Part shown: positions 34,319 through 42,713 of the stretch, piece after piece | Layout: each line of letters begins with the position of its first letter | Position numbering within the stretch: position 1 is the stretch's first letter | DNA from: ZC4RG29 sp035304385 | GTDB lineage: Bacteria > Bacteroidota > Bacteroidia > Cytophagales > Cyclobacteriaceae | Length of the DNA stretch: 64,000 nt | Assembly (NCBI GenBank): GCA_035304385.1 | Contig: DATGQD010000018.1 | Location: forward strand, 1-64,000 | Direction of reading: 5' to 3' | Notes under the pieces: model-generated | The model's database searches: none | What the model saw: the letters and a program-made list of their open reading frames with translations, nothing else | What the model was told of the DNA's origin: nothing | Position numbers and translations under genes: made by a program

Positions 34319-35095
34319 TTAGAGTTCAATCCTCAACCCCACGGGGCAATGATCCGATCCCAAATATTGATTATAGATCGGTGCATCCTTCACCTTTGAA
34401 ACGAGTTCTTCGCTGACGAGGAAATAGTCGATACGCCAGCCGACATTGCGCGAACGCGCGTTGAACATATAATTCCAGTACGTGTATTTTACCTCCTCCG
34501 GATAAAACCTCCGGAACACGTCGACGAAGCCGGATTCGAGCAGCCTGGTAAAGCCGTCGATCTCCACCTGGGTGTACCCGGCAGACTTGTTGTAATTCTC
34601 TTTCGGGCGGGCAATGTCAATAGGCTGATGGGCCACGTTGAAATCGCCGCAGACGATGACAGGCTTCTTCTGATTCAGGCTGACCAGGTACTTCCGGAAA
34701 TCCTCATCCCATCGTGCCCGGTACTCCAGCCTTTTCAGGCCTTCTCCTGAATTCGGAACGTATACGGTGACAAGATAGTAGGTATCAAACTCGGCGGCGA
34801 TCACACGCCCTTCCTGGTCGTGCTCCTCGATGCCCATGTCGTACGTCACGTCGAGCGGTTTCGTGCGGGTCAGCAGCGCGGTGCCCGAGTAACCTTTGCG
34901 CGACTTGGCGGAATTGACATACGTATCGTACCCGGACAGCAACTCGAGCGTAGACTTTACCTCCTCCTGCCCTGCTTTGGTTTCCTGCAGGCAGAGCACG
35001 TCGGGATCCATCATCCTGATGTCCTTAAGGAAATCCTTCTTGATGATCGCACGCACTCCGTTGACGTTCCAGTTGACAAAGTGAAGCTCAGGCAT
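34319..35095 (-). CDS. xth: Exodeoxyribonuclease III
   Basis: This enzyme cuts at abasic sites and removes 3' blocking groups in base excision repair. The 258-residue protein has the exonuclease-endonuclease-phosphatase fold with the motifs NVNGVRAIIKK, the catalytic Glu in CLQETKAGQEE, GYSGTALLTR, GDFNVAH, RIDYFLVS and the terminal SDHCPVGL. It is encoded downstream of the 50-residue basic protein gene, which ends 80 nt away behind a terminator, so xth is probably transcribed alone. Confidence 0.95.
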   Translation of the reverse strand: MPELHFVNWNVNGVRAIIKKDFLKDIRMMDPDVLCLQETKAGQEEVKSTLELLSGYDTYVNSAKSRKGYSGTALLTRTKPLDVTYDMGIEEHDQEGRVIAAEFDTYYLVTVYVPNSGEGLKRLEYRARWDEDFRKYLVSLNQKKPVIVCGDFNVAHQPIDIARPKENYNKSAGYTQVEIDGFTRLLESGFVDVFRRFYPEEVKYTYWNYMFNARSRNVGWRIDYFLVSEELVSKVKDAPIYNQYLGSDHCPVGLRIEL

Positions 35096-35124
35096 TGGTT
35101 TGGGTTAATTCAGCTTGATCTAAA

Positions 35125-35151
35125 ACAAACAAAAAAAGCCCGCAAGGGCTC
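35125..35151 (-). terminator. Terminator of the small basic protein gene
   Basis: On the minus strand AGCCC and GGGCT (plus 35137-35141 and 35146-35150) form a hairpin around TTGC and are followed by T7. Confidence 0.8.
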
Positions 35152-35175
35152 TTAAAATTCCGGTACAGGGAAAGA

Positions 35176-35328
35176 CTATCCGGCCTTCTCCTTGAACTCT
35201 TCCTTGATCTTTTCAACGTCGACCCTTCTGATCACCGGCTTAAAGTTCTGATTCTTAAGGGTGACCCTCCGTACGTTCGCTTTCGACCTGTCCTTCCGGC
35301 TCTTGCGTTTCAATCGAGTTGTAGCCAT
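35176..35328 (-). CDS. Small basic protein (50 aa), unknown function
   Basis: A 50-residue, very basic protein starting MATTRLKRKSRKDRSKANVR and ending KIKEEFKEKAG. It has the charge pattern of ribosome- or RNA-binding peptides, and I believe such proteins recur in Bacteroidota, but I cannot name a family. It has a complete promoter (TTG, 19-nt gap, TACTTTTG) and a terminator, so it is a single-gene unit. The upstream in-frame extension to 35688 would run antisense through hisS and the promoter and is rejected. Confidence 0.8.
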   Translation of the reverse strand: MATTRLKRKSRKDRSKANVRRVTLKNQNFKPVIRRVDVEKIKEEFKEKAG

Positions 35329-35352
35329 AACTTGCGTATTATAAAAGGAACG

Positions 35353-35382
35353 CAAAAGTAAGCCCCTTTCCCGAGTTTGCAA
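35353..35382 (-). promoter_or_regulatory. Promoter of the small basic protein gene
   Basis: On the minus strand TTG (35382-35380) is followed after 19 nt by TACTTTTG (35360-35353), a textbook Bacteroidota promoter. The ATG is 24 nt further on. Confidence 0.75.
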
Positions 35383-35485
35383 AACGCGGGATGCGGAAAA
35401 TTGCCCCGTTTGTCGGCCCTGGCCGATTTTATGCGATCCGAGGCTAGGGGTTTTCTGTCCGGGGGAATTAACTTGGCGGCCAATT

Positions 35486-36850
35486 ATGGAAAAACCCGCA
35501 CTTCCCAAAGGAACCCGCGATTTTGGTCCCCTGGCCATGTCCCGACGCCAGTATATTATGGACGTCATCCGGGGCGTATTCCAGCGCTTTGGCTTCGCCC
35601 CCCTGGAAACCCCCGCAATGGAGAACCTTTCGGTGCTCATGGGAAAATATGGGGACGAAGGCGACCAACTTCTGTTCAAGGTGCTCAACTCCGGCGATTT
35701 TCTTAAGAACGCCGACCCTGCCGCGCTGGATGCGCGCGACGCTAAAGCCCTGGCCCCCGCTATCGCGGAAAAGGGTCTGCGTTACGATCTCACCGTGCCG
35801 TTCGCACGGTACGTGATCATGAACCGCCACGAGATCACCCTGCCCTTCCGGCGTTACCAGATGCAGCCGGTATGGCGGGCCGACCGTCCCCAAAAGGGCC
35901 GGTACCGCGAGTTCTATCAATGCGATGCCGATGTTGTGGGGACCGACTCCCTGCTGTGCGAAATGGAAATCATCCTGATGATCAAGTCTGCCTTCACGCA
36001 GCTGGGCATCGACGCATATGCCATTCGCATTAACCACCGCGATGCGCTCGCGGGAATTGCCGCACTGGTCGACGCCGGCGCTCAGCAGGGAACGCTGTTC
36101 ACCGCGATCGATAAGCTGGACAAGATCGGCGCAGACGGTGTGAGAAAAGAGCTCGCCGCCGCGGGCTGGAGCGAATCTCAACTCGATCGCCTCTTCGAAA
36201 TCCTGGCGACCAAAGGGACGAATAAGGATAAACTGGATCACCTCGAAAAACTGTGTACCGACACCGGCAGGAAGGGTGTGGCCGACCTCCGCGAGATACT
36301 GGCGCTGCTTGAGGCGTATGGCGACTCTGACGCCAAGGTTGAGATAGACCTGTCGCTGGCACGGGGACTGAGCTATTACACCGGTACTATCTTTGAAGTC
36401 AGGGTAGAGGGCGTTGCCGTCGGCAGCGTGAGCGGCGGGGGTCGGTATGATCACCTCACCCAGGCGTTTGGTTCCAAAGAACGGTTGCCGGGCGTGGGCA
36501 TTTCCTTCGGACTGGATCGGCTGTACGACGTGCTCGATGAATTGGGTCGCTTCCCGGAATCCACCGGCACGTCCACCCGTGTGCTGGTATGTCACATCGA
36601 CGCAGATTCCCTGCGGTATGGGCTAAAGGTGCTCGCAGCCCTGCGGGATGCCGGCATCGGCGCTGAGATCTATCCCGACGTAGCGAAGCTCAAAAAGCAG
36701 CTGGACTATGCCAACAAACGCTCCATCCCTTATACCGTAGTGATCGGGCCGGACGAGACCGCCAGCGGCCAGCTGGTTTTCCGCGATATGGCAGGCGGAA
36801 GCCAGGAGAAAAGGCCTTTGGAAGCCATCCTGCAACTGTTAAAGACCTGA
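35486..36850 (+). CDS. hisS: Histidyl-tRNA synthetase
   Basis: HisRS charges tRNA-His. The 454-residue class II synthetase shows the start PALPKGTRDFGPLAM, motif 2 (RYQMQPVWRADRPQKGRYREFYQCD), the histidine-specific LARGLSYYTGTIFEV, motif 3 (GVGISFGLDRLYDVL) and the C-terminal anticodon-binding domain with VLVCHIDAD. The family-specific arginine sits in the GRYREF segment. It is divergent from the small basic protein gene; no TAnnTTTG element is obvious before it. Confidence 0.96.
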   Translation: MEKPALPKGTRDFGPLAMSRRQYIMDVIRGVFQRFGFAPLETPAMENLSVLMGKYGDEGDQLLFKVLNSGDFLKNADPAALDARDAKALAPAIAEKGLRYDLTVPFARYVIMNRHEITLPFRRYQMQPVWRADRPQKGRYREFYQCDADVVGTDSLLCEMEIILMIKSAFTQLGIDAYAIRINHRDALAGIAALVDAGAQQGTLFTAIDKLDKIGADGVRKELAAAGWSESQLDRLFEILATKGTNKDKLDHLEKLCTDTGRKGVADLREILALLEAYGDSDAKVEIDLSLARGLSYYTGTIFEVRVEGVAVGSVSGGGRYDHLTQAFGSKERLPGVGISFGLDRLYDVLDELGRFPESTGTSTRVLVCHIDADSLRYGLKVLAALRDAGIGAEIYPDVAKLKKQLDYANKRSIPYTVVIGPDETASGQLVFRDMAGGSQEKRPLEAILQLLKT

Positions 36851-36942
36851 ATGGTATACGGAGCAGCTATACTTTGCCGTTTGAACCGACGTTCTATTAG
36901 GTAACAAAAGGCCATGAACGCTGCGCAGAACGAACAAATCGT

Positions 36943-36950
36943 TAGGTTTG
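36943..36950 (+). promoter_or_regulatory. Predicted -7 element of the 629-residue secreted protein
   Basis: TAGGTTTG matches TAnnTTTG 12 nt before ATG 36963, so the in-frame TTG at 36948 cannot be the start. Confidence 0.45.
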
Positions 36951-36962
36951 CCCATATTGAGA

Positions 36963-38852
36963 ATGGCTAAGCACCTCCTTATCCCCATTGCATTCTTATT
37001 TGCCACTGCTGGTCACGCACAGTATCTCAGCGAGGATGGTTTTTTTCAGGTTGACGAGGTCAGCGGGTGTGCGCCGCTAACTATTGAAATTACCCCGCTC
37101 GCTCCCTGTGACGCTGCAACCCCATGTTATGCATCCTATTACGGCGACGGAAACTTTATCGAGTTTTCCGAAAATTTTACGTACGCAACGCCTGGAACAT
37201 ATTGGCTGACTATTATTTTCTCTTCGGCAGGACATGTAACCGATAGAATCCAAATCGATGTACGGGAGAATACACCGCCAGAATTTGAGATTGGTTTGTG
37301 TACTGGCAACCAGGTCTTATACACAATTACTGATACCCAATATGATGAGTATGTTATTAATTTCAACGATGGTTCACCTGAAGAAGTTGTACCTGTCGGT
37401 GCCCCTCTTGGAAGTCATGTCTTTCCGGCTGGCAACCAGGCCATACAAGTGAGAGGGCGGGATCTGGGATCACAGGACAATTGTGTGAACTCGTCTCAGG
37501 ATTTTGTAACATACTCAATATTGCCCACGCCGCTGATAACCACCCTCGTCGTCATGGATGAGAGTCAAATCGAACTTGACTTCATAGACCGACCACAAAT
37601 TCAATACAAGCTTGAAATGTCTACGAACGGCACCAACGCATTCGAGGCAATAAAAGACCTACGAAACGCAGGCGGTGCCACCACTGTTGCTGATCTAGAC
37701 ACAGAGAACAACTACTATTGCTTCCGCCTGGGTGTCTTTGACCCTTGCAATAACACTACTAGTTATTCCAATGTTATCTGTAGCGCGAAGCTATCTCTCA
37801 AGATACTGGATAATATTAACCGGCTTGAATGGACAACTCATCCAGTAGGCATCGATGAATACGTTGTCGAACGTGACTATTCCACATATATCGAAGACTT
37901 ACCTAACAGCCAGACAAGTGTTAATGATTCGAATATTGAGTGCAAAAAAGAGTATTCATACCGGCTTATTTCAATCTATCCCAATAGCGAAAGCCATTCA
38001 ATAATCCGTTCTGGCATCGCAATTTCAACGACACCTCCCACTCCCGCACAAAACATCACGGCTTCGGTGAACAACGGTTCAGTTGATTTGACATGGGCGC
38101 AGGACCCCGCCTTTGATCCGGTCGGGTATATCATATCGCGGAACGTCGCCGGTTCGGATTTCACCGAAATAGGAACATCTGATGTTCCCGCCTTTACAGA
38201 TGGCACCTACCCTGCCGATGAGCCCGCATGCTATCAGGTTACGTATACCGACGTATGCGATAACACTAGCGCTCCATCGATCACCGCCTGTCCCATGCTG
38301 CTCACCGGCGAACAACTCGACGATGGATCGGTACAGTTGAACTGGAACGCGTACGAAGGATGGGCGCTTGGCGTACAGGGATACATAGTCGAGAAGTACA
38401 CCGATGGTGGCTTTTTGCTCGATACGTTTGATGCGGGCACCAACACCACCCTAACCGATGTTACGGAGGACGCCATCCACCAGGTACACATATATGTAGT
38501 GAGGGCCACAGCCAACGAAGGCGGACTGGATGAAGCGGTGTCGAATGTTGTCGTGATCACCCGCGATCCCTCCATCACCTATCCCACCGCCTTCACCCCC
38601 AATGCCGATGGGCTGAACGACCGGTTCATCGTCCATGCCCGGTTTGTGAACGGCTTTCAGCTGAGCATCTTTAACCGCTGGGGCGAACTGATCTACATCA
38701 CCAATGACATTACGCAAGGATGGGACGGTACAGCCGACGGCAAGGTCATGCCCGAGGGTACGTATACTTTCCGCGCGGACCTCATCGATTACCTCGGCCG
38801 TGAGTTTATTGAAACGGGCGCGGTGCTGTTGTTAAGGAAGAGAAGTCCATGA
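36963..38852 (+). CDS. Secreted protein with PKD-like start and gliding-motility-type C-terminal domain
   Basis: A 629-residue exported protein, probably a type IX secretion substrate. It has a signal peptide (HLLIPIAFLFATAGHAQ), a PKD-like domain (CAPLTIEITPLAP, YATPGTYWLTI), Ig/fibronectin-like modules, and the C-terminal CHU_C domain (TYPTAFTPNADGLNDRF, FNRWGELIYIT, GKVMPEGTYTFRADL). It has the same architecture as the 963-residue protein at 12.4 kb but is clearly diverged. Base composition changes inside the gene: hand-counted 60-nt lines give 30-45% GC before about 38,050 and 55-58% after, so the N-terminal part looks foreign or fast-evolving. Confidence 0.85.
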   Translation: MAKHLLIPIAFLFATAGHAQYLSEDGFFQVDEVSGCAPLTIEITPLAPCDAATPCYASYYGDGNFIEFSENFTYATPGTYWLTIIFSSAGHVTDRIQIDVRENTPPEFEIGLCTGNQVLYTITDTQYDEYVINFNDGSPEEVVPVGAPLGSHVFPAGNQAIQVRGRDLGSQDNCVNSSQDFVTYSILPTPLITTLVVMDESQIELDFIDRPQIQYKLEMSTNGTNAFEAIKDLRNAGGATTVADLDTENNYYCFRLGVFDPCNNTTSYSNVICSAKLSLKILDNINRLEWTTHPVGIDEYVVERDYSTYIEDLPNSQTSVNDSNIECKKEYSYRLISIYPNSESHSIIRSGIAISTTPPTPAQNITASVNNGSVDLTWAQDPAFDPVGYIISRNVAGSDFTEIGTSDVPAFTDGTYPADEPACYQVTYTDVCDNTSAPSITACPMLLTGEQLDDGSVQLNWNAYEGWALGVQGYIVEKYTDGGFLLDTFDAGTNTTLTDVTEDAIHQVHIYVVRATANEGGLDEAVSNVVVITRDPSITYPTAFTPNADGLNDRFIVHARFVNGFQLSIFNRWGELIYITNDITQGWDGTADGKVMPEGTYTFRADLIDYLGREFIETGAVLLLRKRSP

Positions 38853-38923
38853 TTCTCCCTCCCCCCGATTTTATTATTTCCCCATTTCCCTCTTACTTAG
38901 TGTTCACAATAAACCCGAGAAGC

Positions 38924-39259
38924 ATGTTTGACATGATGAAGATGATGGGCAAGATGAAGGAAGTTCAGGCCCGCATAAAGGAAGCGCAGGATAACCTGGT
39001 CAACGTTACCGCGACAGGGGAATCGGGCGGCGGAATGGTAAAGGCCACCGCAAACGGCAAACGCCAGTTGATCGCCCTGGAGATCGATCCGGCGCTGCTG
39101 AAAGGAGACGATAAGGTTGTACTTCAGGATCTCGTGGTGGCTGCTGTCAACAAGGCTATGGAGGATGTCGAAATCCAGGCGCGCGAAGAACTGCGCAAGA
39201 AGACGGAAGGATTACTCCCCAATATTCCCGGCCTCGACCTGGGCGGCATGATGGGGTAA
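38924..39259 (+). CDS. Nucleoid-associated protein YbaB/EbfC
   Basis: A 111-residue protein of the YbaB/EbfC family, small dimers that bind DNA. It starts FDMMKMMGKMKEVQARIKEA with a Met-rich helix, then has GGGMVKATANGKRQL, the strand LIALEIDPALL and the helical tail ending GLDLGGMMG. ATG 38924 matches the family; upstream in-frame sequence (from 38849) overlaps the previous gene and is unrelated. In many bacteria ybaB follows dnaX before recR; here neither is adjacent. Confidence 0.92.
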   Translation: MFDMMKMMGKMKEVQARIKEAQDNLVNVTATGESGGGMVKATANGKRQLIALEIDPALLKGDDKVVLQDLVVAAVNKAMEDVEIQAREELRKKTEGLLPNIPGLDLGGMMG

Positions 39260-39284
39260 CCGCTGCGATCACCTGTTAAGGATC

Positions 39285-40298
39285 ATGACCAACATTGCCG
39301 TTGTCATTCTCAATTACAATGGTGAGAAGCTACTTCGCAAGTTCCTGCCTTCCGTAGTCAAGTATTCGGTGGAGGCAACAGTCTGGGTTGCCGACAACGG
39401 TTCTACTGACGCATCGCTCAATCTGCTTGAGCAGGAATTCCCTGATGTGCGGGTGGTTGCCTTCGATAAGAACTACGGATTTTGTAAAGGCTACAACGAA
39501 GCACTGCGCCGTATAGAAGCGGAAGTGTATGTGTTGTTAAACTCGGACGTACTCGTAACGCAAGACTGGTTGCTTCCCATCATGCGGTTGATGGAAACCC
39601 AACCCGACATCGAGGCGGTGCAACCTAAAATACTCTCTTACAACGAACCCGAAAAGTTTGAACATGCCGGTGCAGGGGGCGGTTACCTGGATAGCCTGGG
39701 TTATCCCTTTTGTCGTGGACGCATACTCAACCGAGTTGAATACGATCACGGTCAGTACGACGACGAGCGTGAAGTGTTCTGGTCGTCAGGAGCGTGTATG
39801 GCCATACGCGCTGACACCTATTGGAAACATGGCGGACTTGACGAAGACTTCTTCGCGCACATGGAGGAGATCGATCTGTGCTGGAAGATCCAGCGTTCCG
39901 GTGGAAAAGTATACTACAGTGGCATCAGCGTAGTCTACCATCTCGGTGCGGGCACACTTGGGTACGAGAACCCGCGAAAGACGTATCTCAATTTCAGAAA
40001 CAACATGTCGTTGCTCATCAAGCATCTGGGCAGCGGTGAGGCCTTATGGAAGATACCCCTTCGGGTATGCCTTGACTGGCTGGCGGCGATATCCTTTCTG
40101 ATCGCCGGCAAGCCCGCTCATTGCGGTGCGATATTCAGAGCACATGGTGCAGTGATCCGTAGGCTATCCATGATTATGGGCAAGCGACGCGCGTTAAGGA
40201 CAATCTATCCCAGATACACGGGAAAGAATATCTATAAAGGTTTGATACTTTTGAAGTACATGTTCGGCGGTGGGAACATGTATCTGAAGCCTCAGTAA
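39285..40298 (+). CDS. Family 2 glycosyltransferase
   Basis: A 337-residue GT-A fold glycosyltransferase, rhamnosyltransferase-like. It shows the start VVILNYNGEKLLRKFLPS, the nucleotide-binding VADNGSTDASL, the DxD-type VLLNSDVLV, FWSSGACMAIRAD, and GGLDEDFFAHMEEIDLCWK, which in this family supplies the base. A C-terminal part includes a likely membrane-associated segment (CLDWLAAISFLIAG). A good Shine-Dalgarno-like AAGGAT lies before the ATG. Its sugar and acceptor are unknown. The end overlaps the convergent PspC gene by 7 nt. Confidence 0.9.
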   Translation: MTNIAVVILNYNGEKLLRKFLPSVVKYSVEATVWVADNGSTDASLNLLEQEFPDVRVVAFDKNYGFCKGYNEALRRIEAEVYVLLNSDVLVTQDWLLPIMRLMETQPDIEAVQPKILSYNEPEKFEHAGAGGGYLDSLGYPFCRGRILNRVEYDHGQYDDEREVFWSSGACMAIRADTYWKHGGLDEDFFAHMEEIDLCWKIQRSGGKVYYSGISVVYHLGAGTLGYENPRKTYLNFRNNMSLLIKHLGSGEALWKIPLRVCLDWLAAISFLIAGKPAHCGAIFRAHGAVIRRLSMIMGKRRALRTIYPRYTGKNIYKGLILLKYMFGGGNMYLKPQ

Positions 40299-40519
40299 TC
40301 CCACACCGGATTGCGTCTTCGCCAATGCTTGCGAAGGTTCATTGCGAATGCGATCACCAGGTATACGATAACAGGTGAACCGAATGTGATGAACGATGCA
40401 TAGATAAAAAACAACCTGATGCTTGACGTCGCAACACCCAGCAAATCGCCCAGCATAGTACACACACCGAACGCATAACCCTGAAAGAAGTGCTGGATTC
40501 TTGTGATCATCCCATTCAT
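40292..40519 (-). CDS. PspC-domain membrane protein
   Basis: A 75-residue protein with the PspC domain: a short amphipathic start (ITRIQHFFQGYAFGVCTMLGD), then one membrane segment (LFFIYASFITFGSPVIVYLVIAFAM, read as two parts) and a basic tail (NLRKHWRRR). PspC-domain proteins sense envelope stress in proteobacteria, but short stand-alone versions have no assigned role. ATG 40519 is chosen; an earlier start would include a Cys/Lys-rich non-conserved piece. It overlaps the end of the glycosyltransferase gene by 7 nt. Confidence 0.82.
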   Translation of the reverse strand: MNGMITRIQHFFQGYAFGVCTMLGDLLGVATSSIRLFFIYASFITFGSPVIVYLVIAFAMNLRKHWRRRNPVWDY

Positions 40520-40587
40520 ATTATCTGTCCCTTTTTTACATTCAACTTCCAAAAAAGTTGATTCAACGAACAAAAAAATCCGGCTTA

Positions 40588-40595
40588 CAAATATA
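40588..40595 (-). promoter_or_regulatory. Predicted -7 element of the PspC gene
   Basis: Minus-strand TATATTTG matches TAnnTTTG about 70 nt before ATG 40519. Between the two, TCAACTT and AAGTTGA (40542-40548, 40555-40561) form an inverted repeat in the leader. Confidence 0.4.
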
Positions 40596-40714
40596 TGGCA
40601 AGAAGCCCCTGAAAAGGTTGGTCAATATCCTAATTTTTTGAGTATTATTGCAAAAAAAAACTGATAATCATAGTTTTACCTTTACGATTTAAACCAACCA
40701 TAAATCAAACTCCA

Positions 40715-42493
40715 ATGAGAAAAGTAGTTTACTCATTCCTGATTCTTGGCGTCATTGGCCTGTCGGGGTGTACGCTGCCCAAGATGGTCAAGATGGCCAA
40801 GGAGCAGCAGCTGACGGTCACGCCAAACCCCCTGGAGGTACACAAGGATACAGTTGCATTTGACATGGCAGCTAACCTCCCCGTTAAGATGCTGAAGAAA
40901 GGAACCGTATACACGGTCAACACCTACTACAAGTATGGGGAAAGTGAGCAGGCTCTGGAACCGGTAGAGTTCAGAGCTGAAGACTATCCCAACAGCGCTA
41001 CCGAGCAGCCGTCAGTAACGAAGGATTTTGCATTCGCTTACTCGCCGGCTATGAAGACCGGCGTGCTGGAAGTCGAAGGTGTAGCATCTAAAGGAGAAAA
41101 ATCCAAAGCGACCGAGCGCATGCAGGTTGCAACAGGAGTAATCACTACTTCCAAACTCGTACAACCTGTAGCGTATGCTGCTTATGCCGATCACGGCTAT
41201 AACAACCAGGAGGAACTTGAGCCGGTAATTATCCCTGACTTTATCTTCCTCCAGGGTTCATCTGTTCTTCGCACGTCTGAGATCCGCAGCCCTAAGGGCA
41301 AGGAACTCGACGCGTTCATCGCAGCCAAGAATGCCACCCGTACGGTAACGATCACCGGTACCCACTCTCCTGAAGGTGCCGAGCGTATCAACAGCCGTCT
41401 CTCTGAAGAGCGTGCCAAGCGCATCGAAGACTACTACCGCCGTCAGATGAGGAAATACGACTACCAGGGAATGGCAGACTCCATCAACTTCATCCTGAAG
41501 CCTGTTGTTGAAGACTGGACCGAATTCAAGGAAGCCCTGGATGCTTATGATGGCCTCACATCCGAAGAGAAAGCTGAGTACCTTAACATCATTAACGGTG
41601 CCGGCGACTTCGAAAGCCAGGAGCGCGCGCTGAAGCGTCTCCCTACCTATCGCAAGGTGTTCCGCGATATCTATCCGAAGCTGAGAACTGCTAAGACAGA
41701 AATCCTTAAGGTTAAGGAAAAGAAGACCGATGCTGAGATCTCTGTGCTTTCACGCCAGATCACACAAAATCAGGTAAGCGCAGATACGCTTTCACTGGAA
41801 GAACTCATGTACAGTGCAACGCTTACTCCTTCACTGGACGAAAAGGCAGCTATCTACGAAGCGGCTACCAAGAAGGGTACGAACTGGAATGCACACAACA
41901 ACCTCGGCGCTGTATACATCGCCCAGGCTATCGCAAATTCTTCTGATGCTTCGTCGCTTGTCGACAAGGCACAAGCGCAACTCGACATTGCTGCGCGCCT
42001 CAATAGCTCCGCACCCGAAGTGCACGCTAACCTGGCGTCAGTAGAAATGCTCCGCGGCAATCCTTACGCTGCTTTCCGCCATGCTTCCGAGGCACTTTCT
42101 GCCGGACTGAGCGGTGACAACGCTGCCGGTCTGAACGGCGTGAAGGGCGCAGCCGAAATCGCGATGGCACGCTACGCCGATGCCGTCCGCTCTGAGTCGG
42201 CTGCTACGGACGATGCCGTAAACCTCTTCAACAAAGGTCTCGCACAACTCCTGAACAAGGACTATCAAAATAGCCTGACCTCTTTCAATGAGGCTACCAG
42301 CAAGGATAGCAACCTGGCTATTGCCTACTACGGCGCTGCCATCGCTTCCGCACGCCTCAACAACGCTGATGGCGTTGTAAGCAATCTGACCAGTGCCGTA
42401 CGGGTAGATCCTTCGTTGAAGGAAGCTGCCCTGACCGACCTCGAGTTCAGCAAATACGCTGCCACCGAGGCGTTCAGAAGCGCTCTGCGTTAA
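40715..42493 (+). CDS. Outer-membrane lipoprotein with OmpA-like and TPR parts
   Basis: A 592-residue lipoprotein with signal MRKVVYSFLILGVIG and lipobox LSGC (Cys19). After a beta-rich first part (about 30-170), an OmpA-type peptidoglycan-binding stretch is suggested by GKELDAFIAAKNATRTVTIT, then THSPEGAERIN and RLSEERAKRIEDYY. The C-terminal third contains tetratricopeptide-like repeats (NAHNNLGAVYIAQAI, APEVHANLASVEMLRGNPY, NLFNKGLAQLLNKDYQNS). This OmpA-then-TPR order is reverse to that of many Bacteroidota envelope proteins. The role may be an envelope or secretion scaffold; this is inference. A strong terminator follows. Confidence 0.8.
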   Translation: MRKVVYSFLILGVIGLSGCTLPKMVKMAKEQQLTVTPNPLEVHKDTVAFDMAANLPVKMLKKGTVYTVNTYYKYGESEQALEPVEFRAEDYPNSATEQPSVTKDFAFAYSPAMKTGVLEVEGVASKGEKSKATERMQVATGVITTSKLVQPVAYAAYADHGYNNQEELEPVIIPDFIFLQGSSVLRTSEIRSPKGKELDAFIAAKNATRTVTITGTHSPEGAERINSRLSEERAKRIEDYYRRQMRKYDYQGMADSINFILKPVVEDWTEFKEALDAYDGLTSEEKAEYLNIINGAGDFESQERALKRLPTYRKVFRDIYPKLRTAKTEILKVKEKKTDAEISVLSRQITQNQVSADTLSLEELMYSATLTPSLDEKAAIYEAATKKGTNWNAHNNLGAVYIAQAIANSSDASSLVDKAQAQLDIAARLNSSAPEVHANLASVEMLRGNPYAAFRHASEALSAGLSGDNAAGLNGVKGAAEIAMARYADAVRSESAATDDAVNLFNKGLAQLLNKDYQNSLTSFNEATSKDSNLAIAYYGAAIASARLNNADGVVSNLTSAVRVDPSLKEAALTDLEFSKYAATEAFRSALR

Positions 42494-42523
42494 CAGACTG
42501 CTCTAACAAGATCATTGGACCTG

Positions 42524-42555
42524 AAACCCCGACGAGCGTCGGGGTTTCTTGTTTT
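42524..42555 (+). terminator. Terminator of the OmpA/TPR lipoprotein gene
   Basis: A 10-bp perfect stem, AAACCCCGAC (42524-42533) with GTCGGGGTTT (42538-42547), a GAGC loop and CTTGTTTT. Confidence 0.92.
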
Positions 42556-42713
42556 ATCGGCCTTTCATGCGTTTCCCCGGCCCACTGCCCTCCCGTAGGT
42601 CGCGCTAAAGTGACGATCGTGGGCATAAGATGACCGATTCCAGGCTAAAAGAGATCGCCCATTTGGCCAATCACCCCCGGCATGCTATTTTTACGCACTT
42701 TCCAATTTCATCC

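Noticed and set aside
35468..36595. Minus-strand frame of 375 codons within hisS
   Set aside because: hisS is complete and conserved on the plus strand; the antisense product has no recognisable domain.
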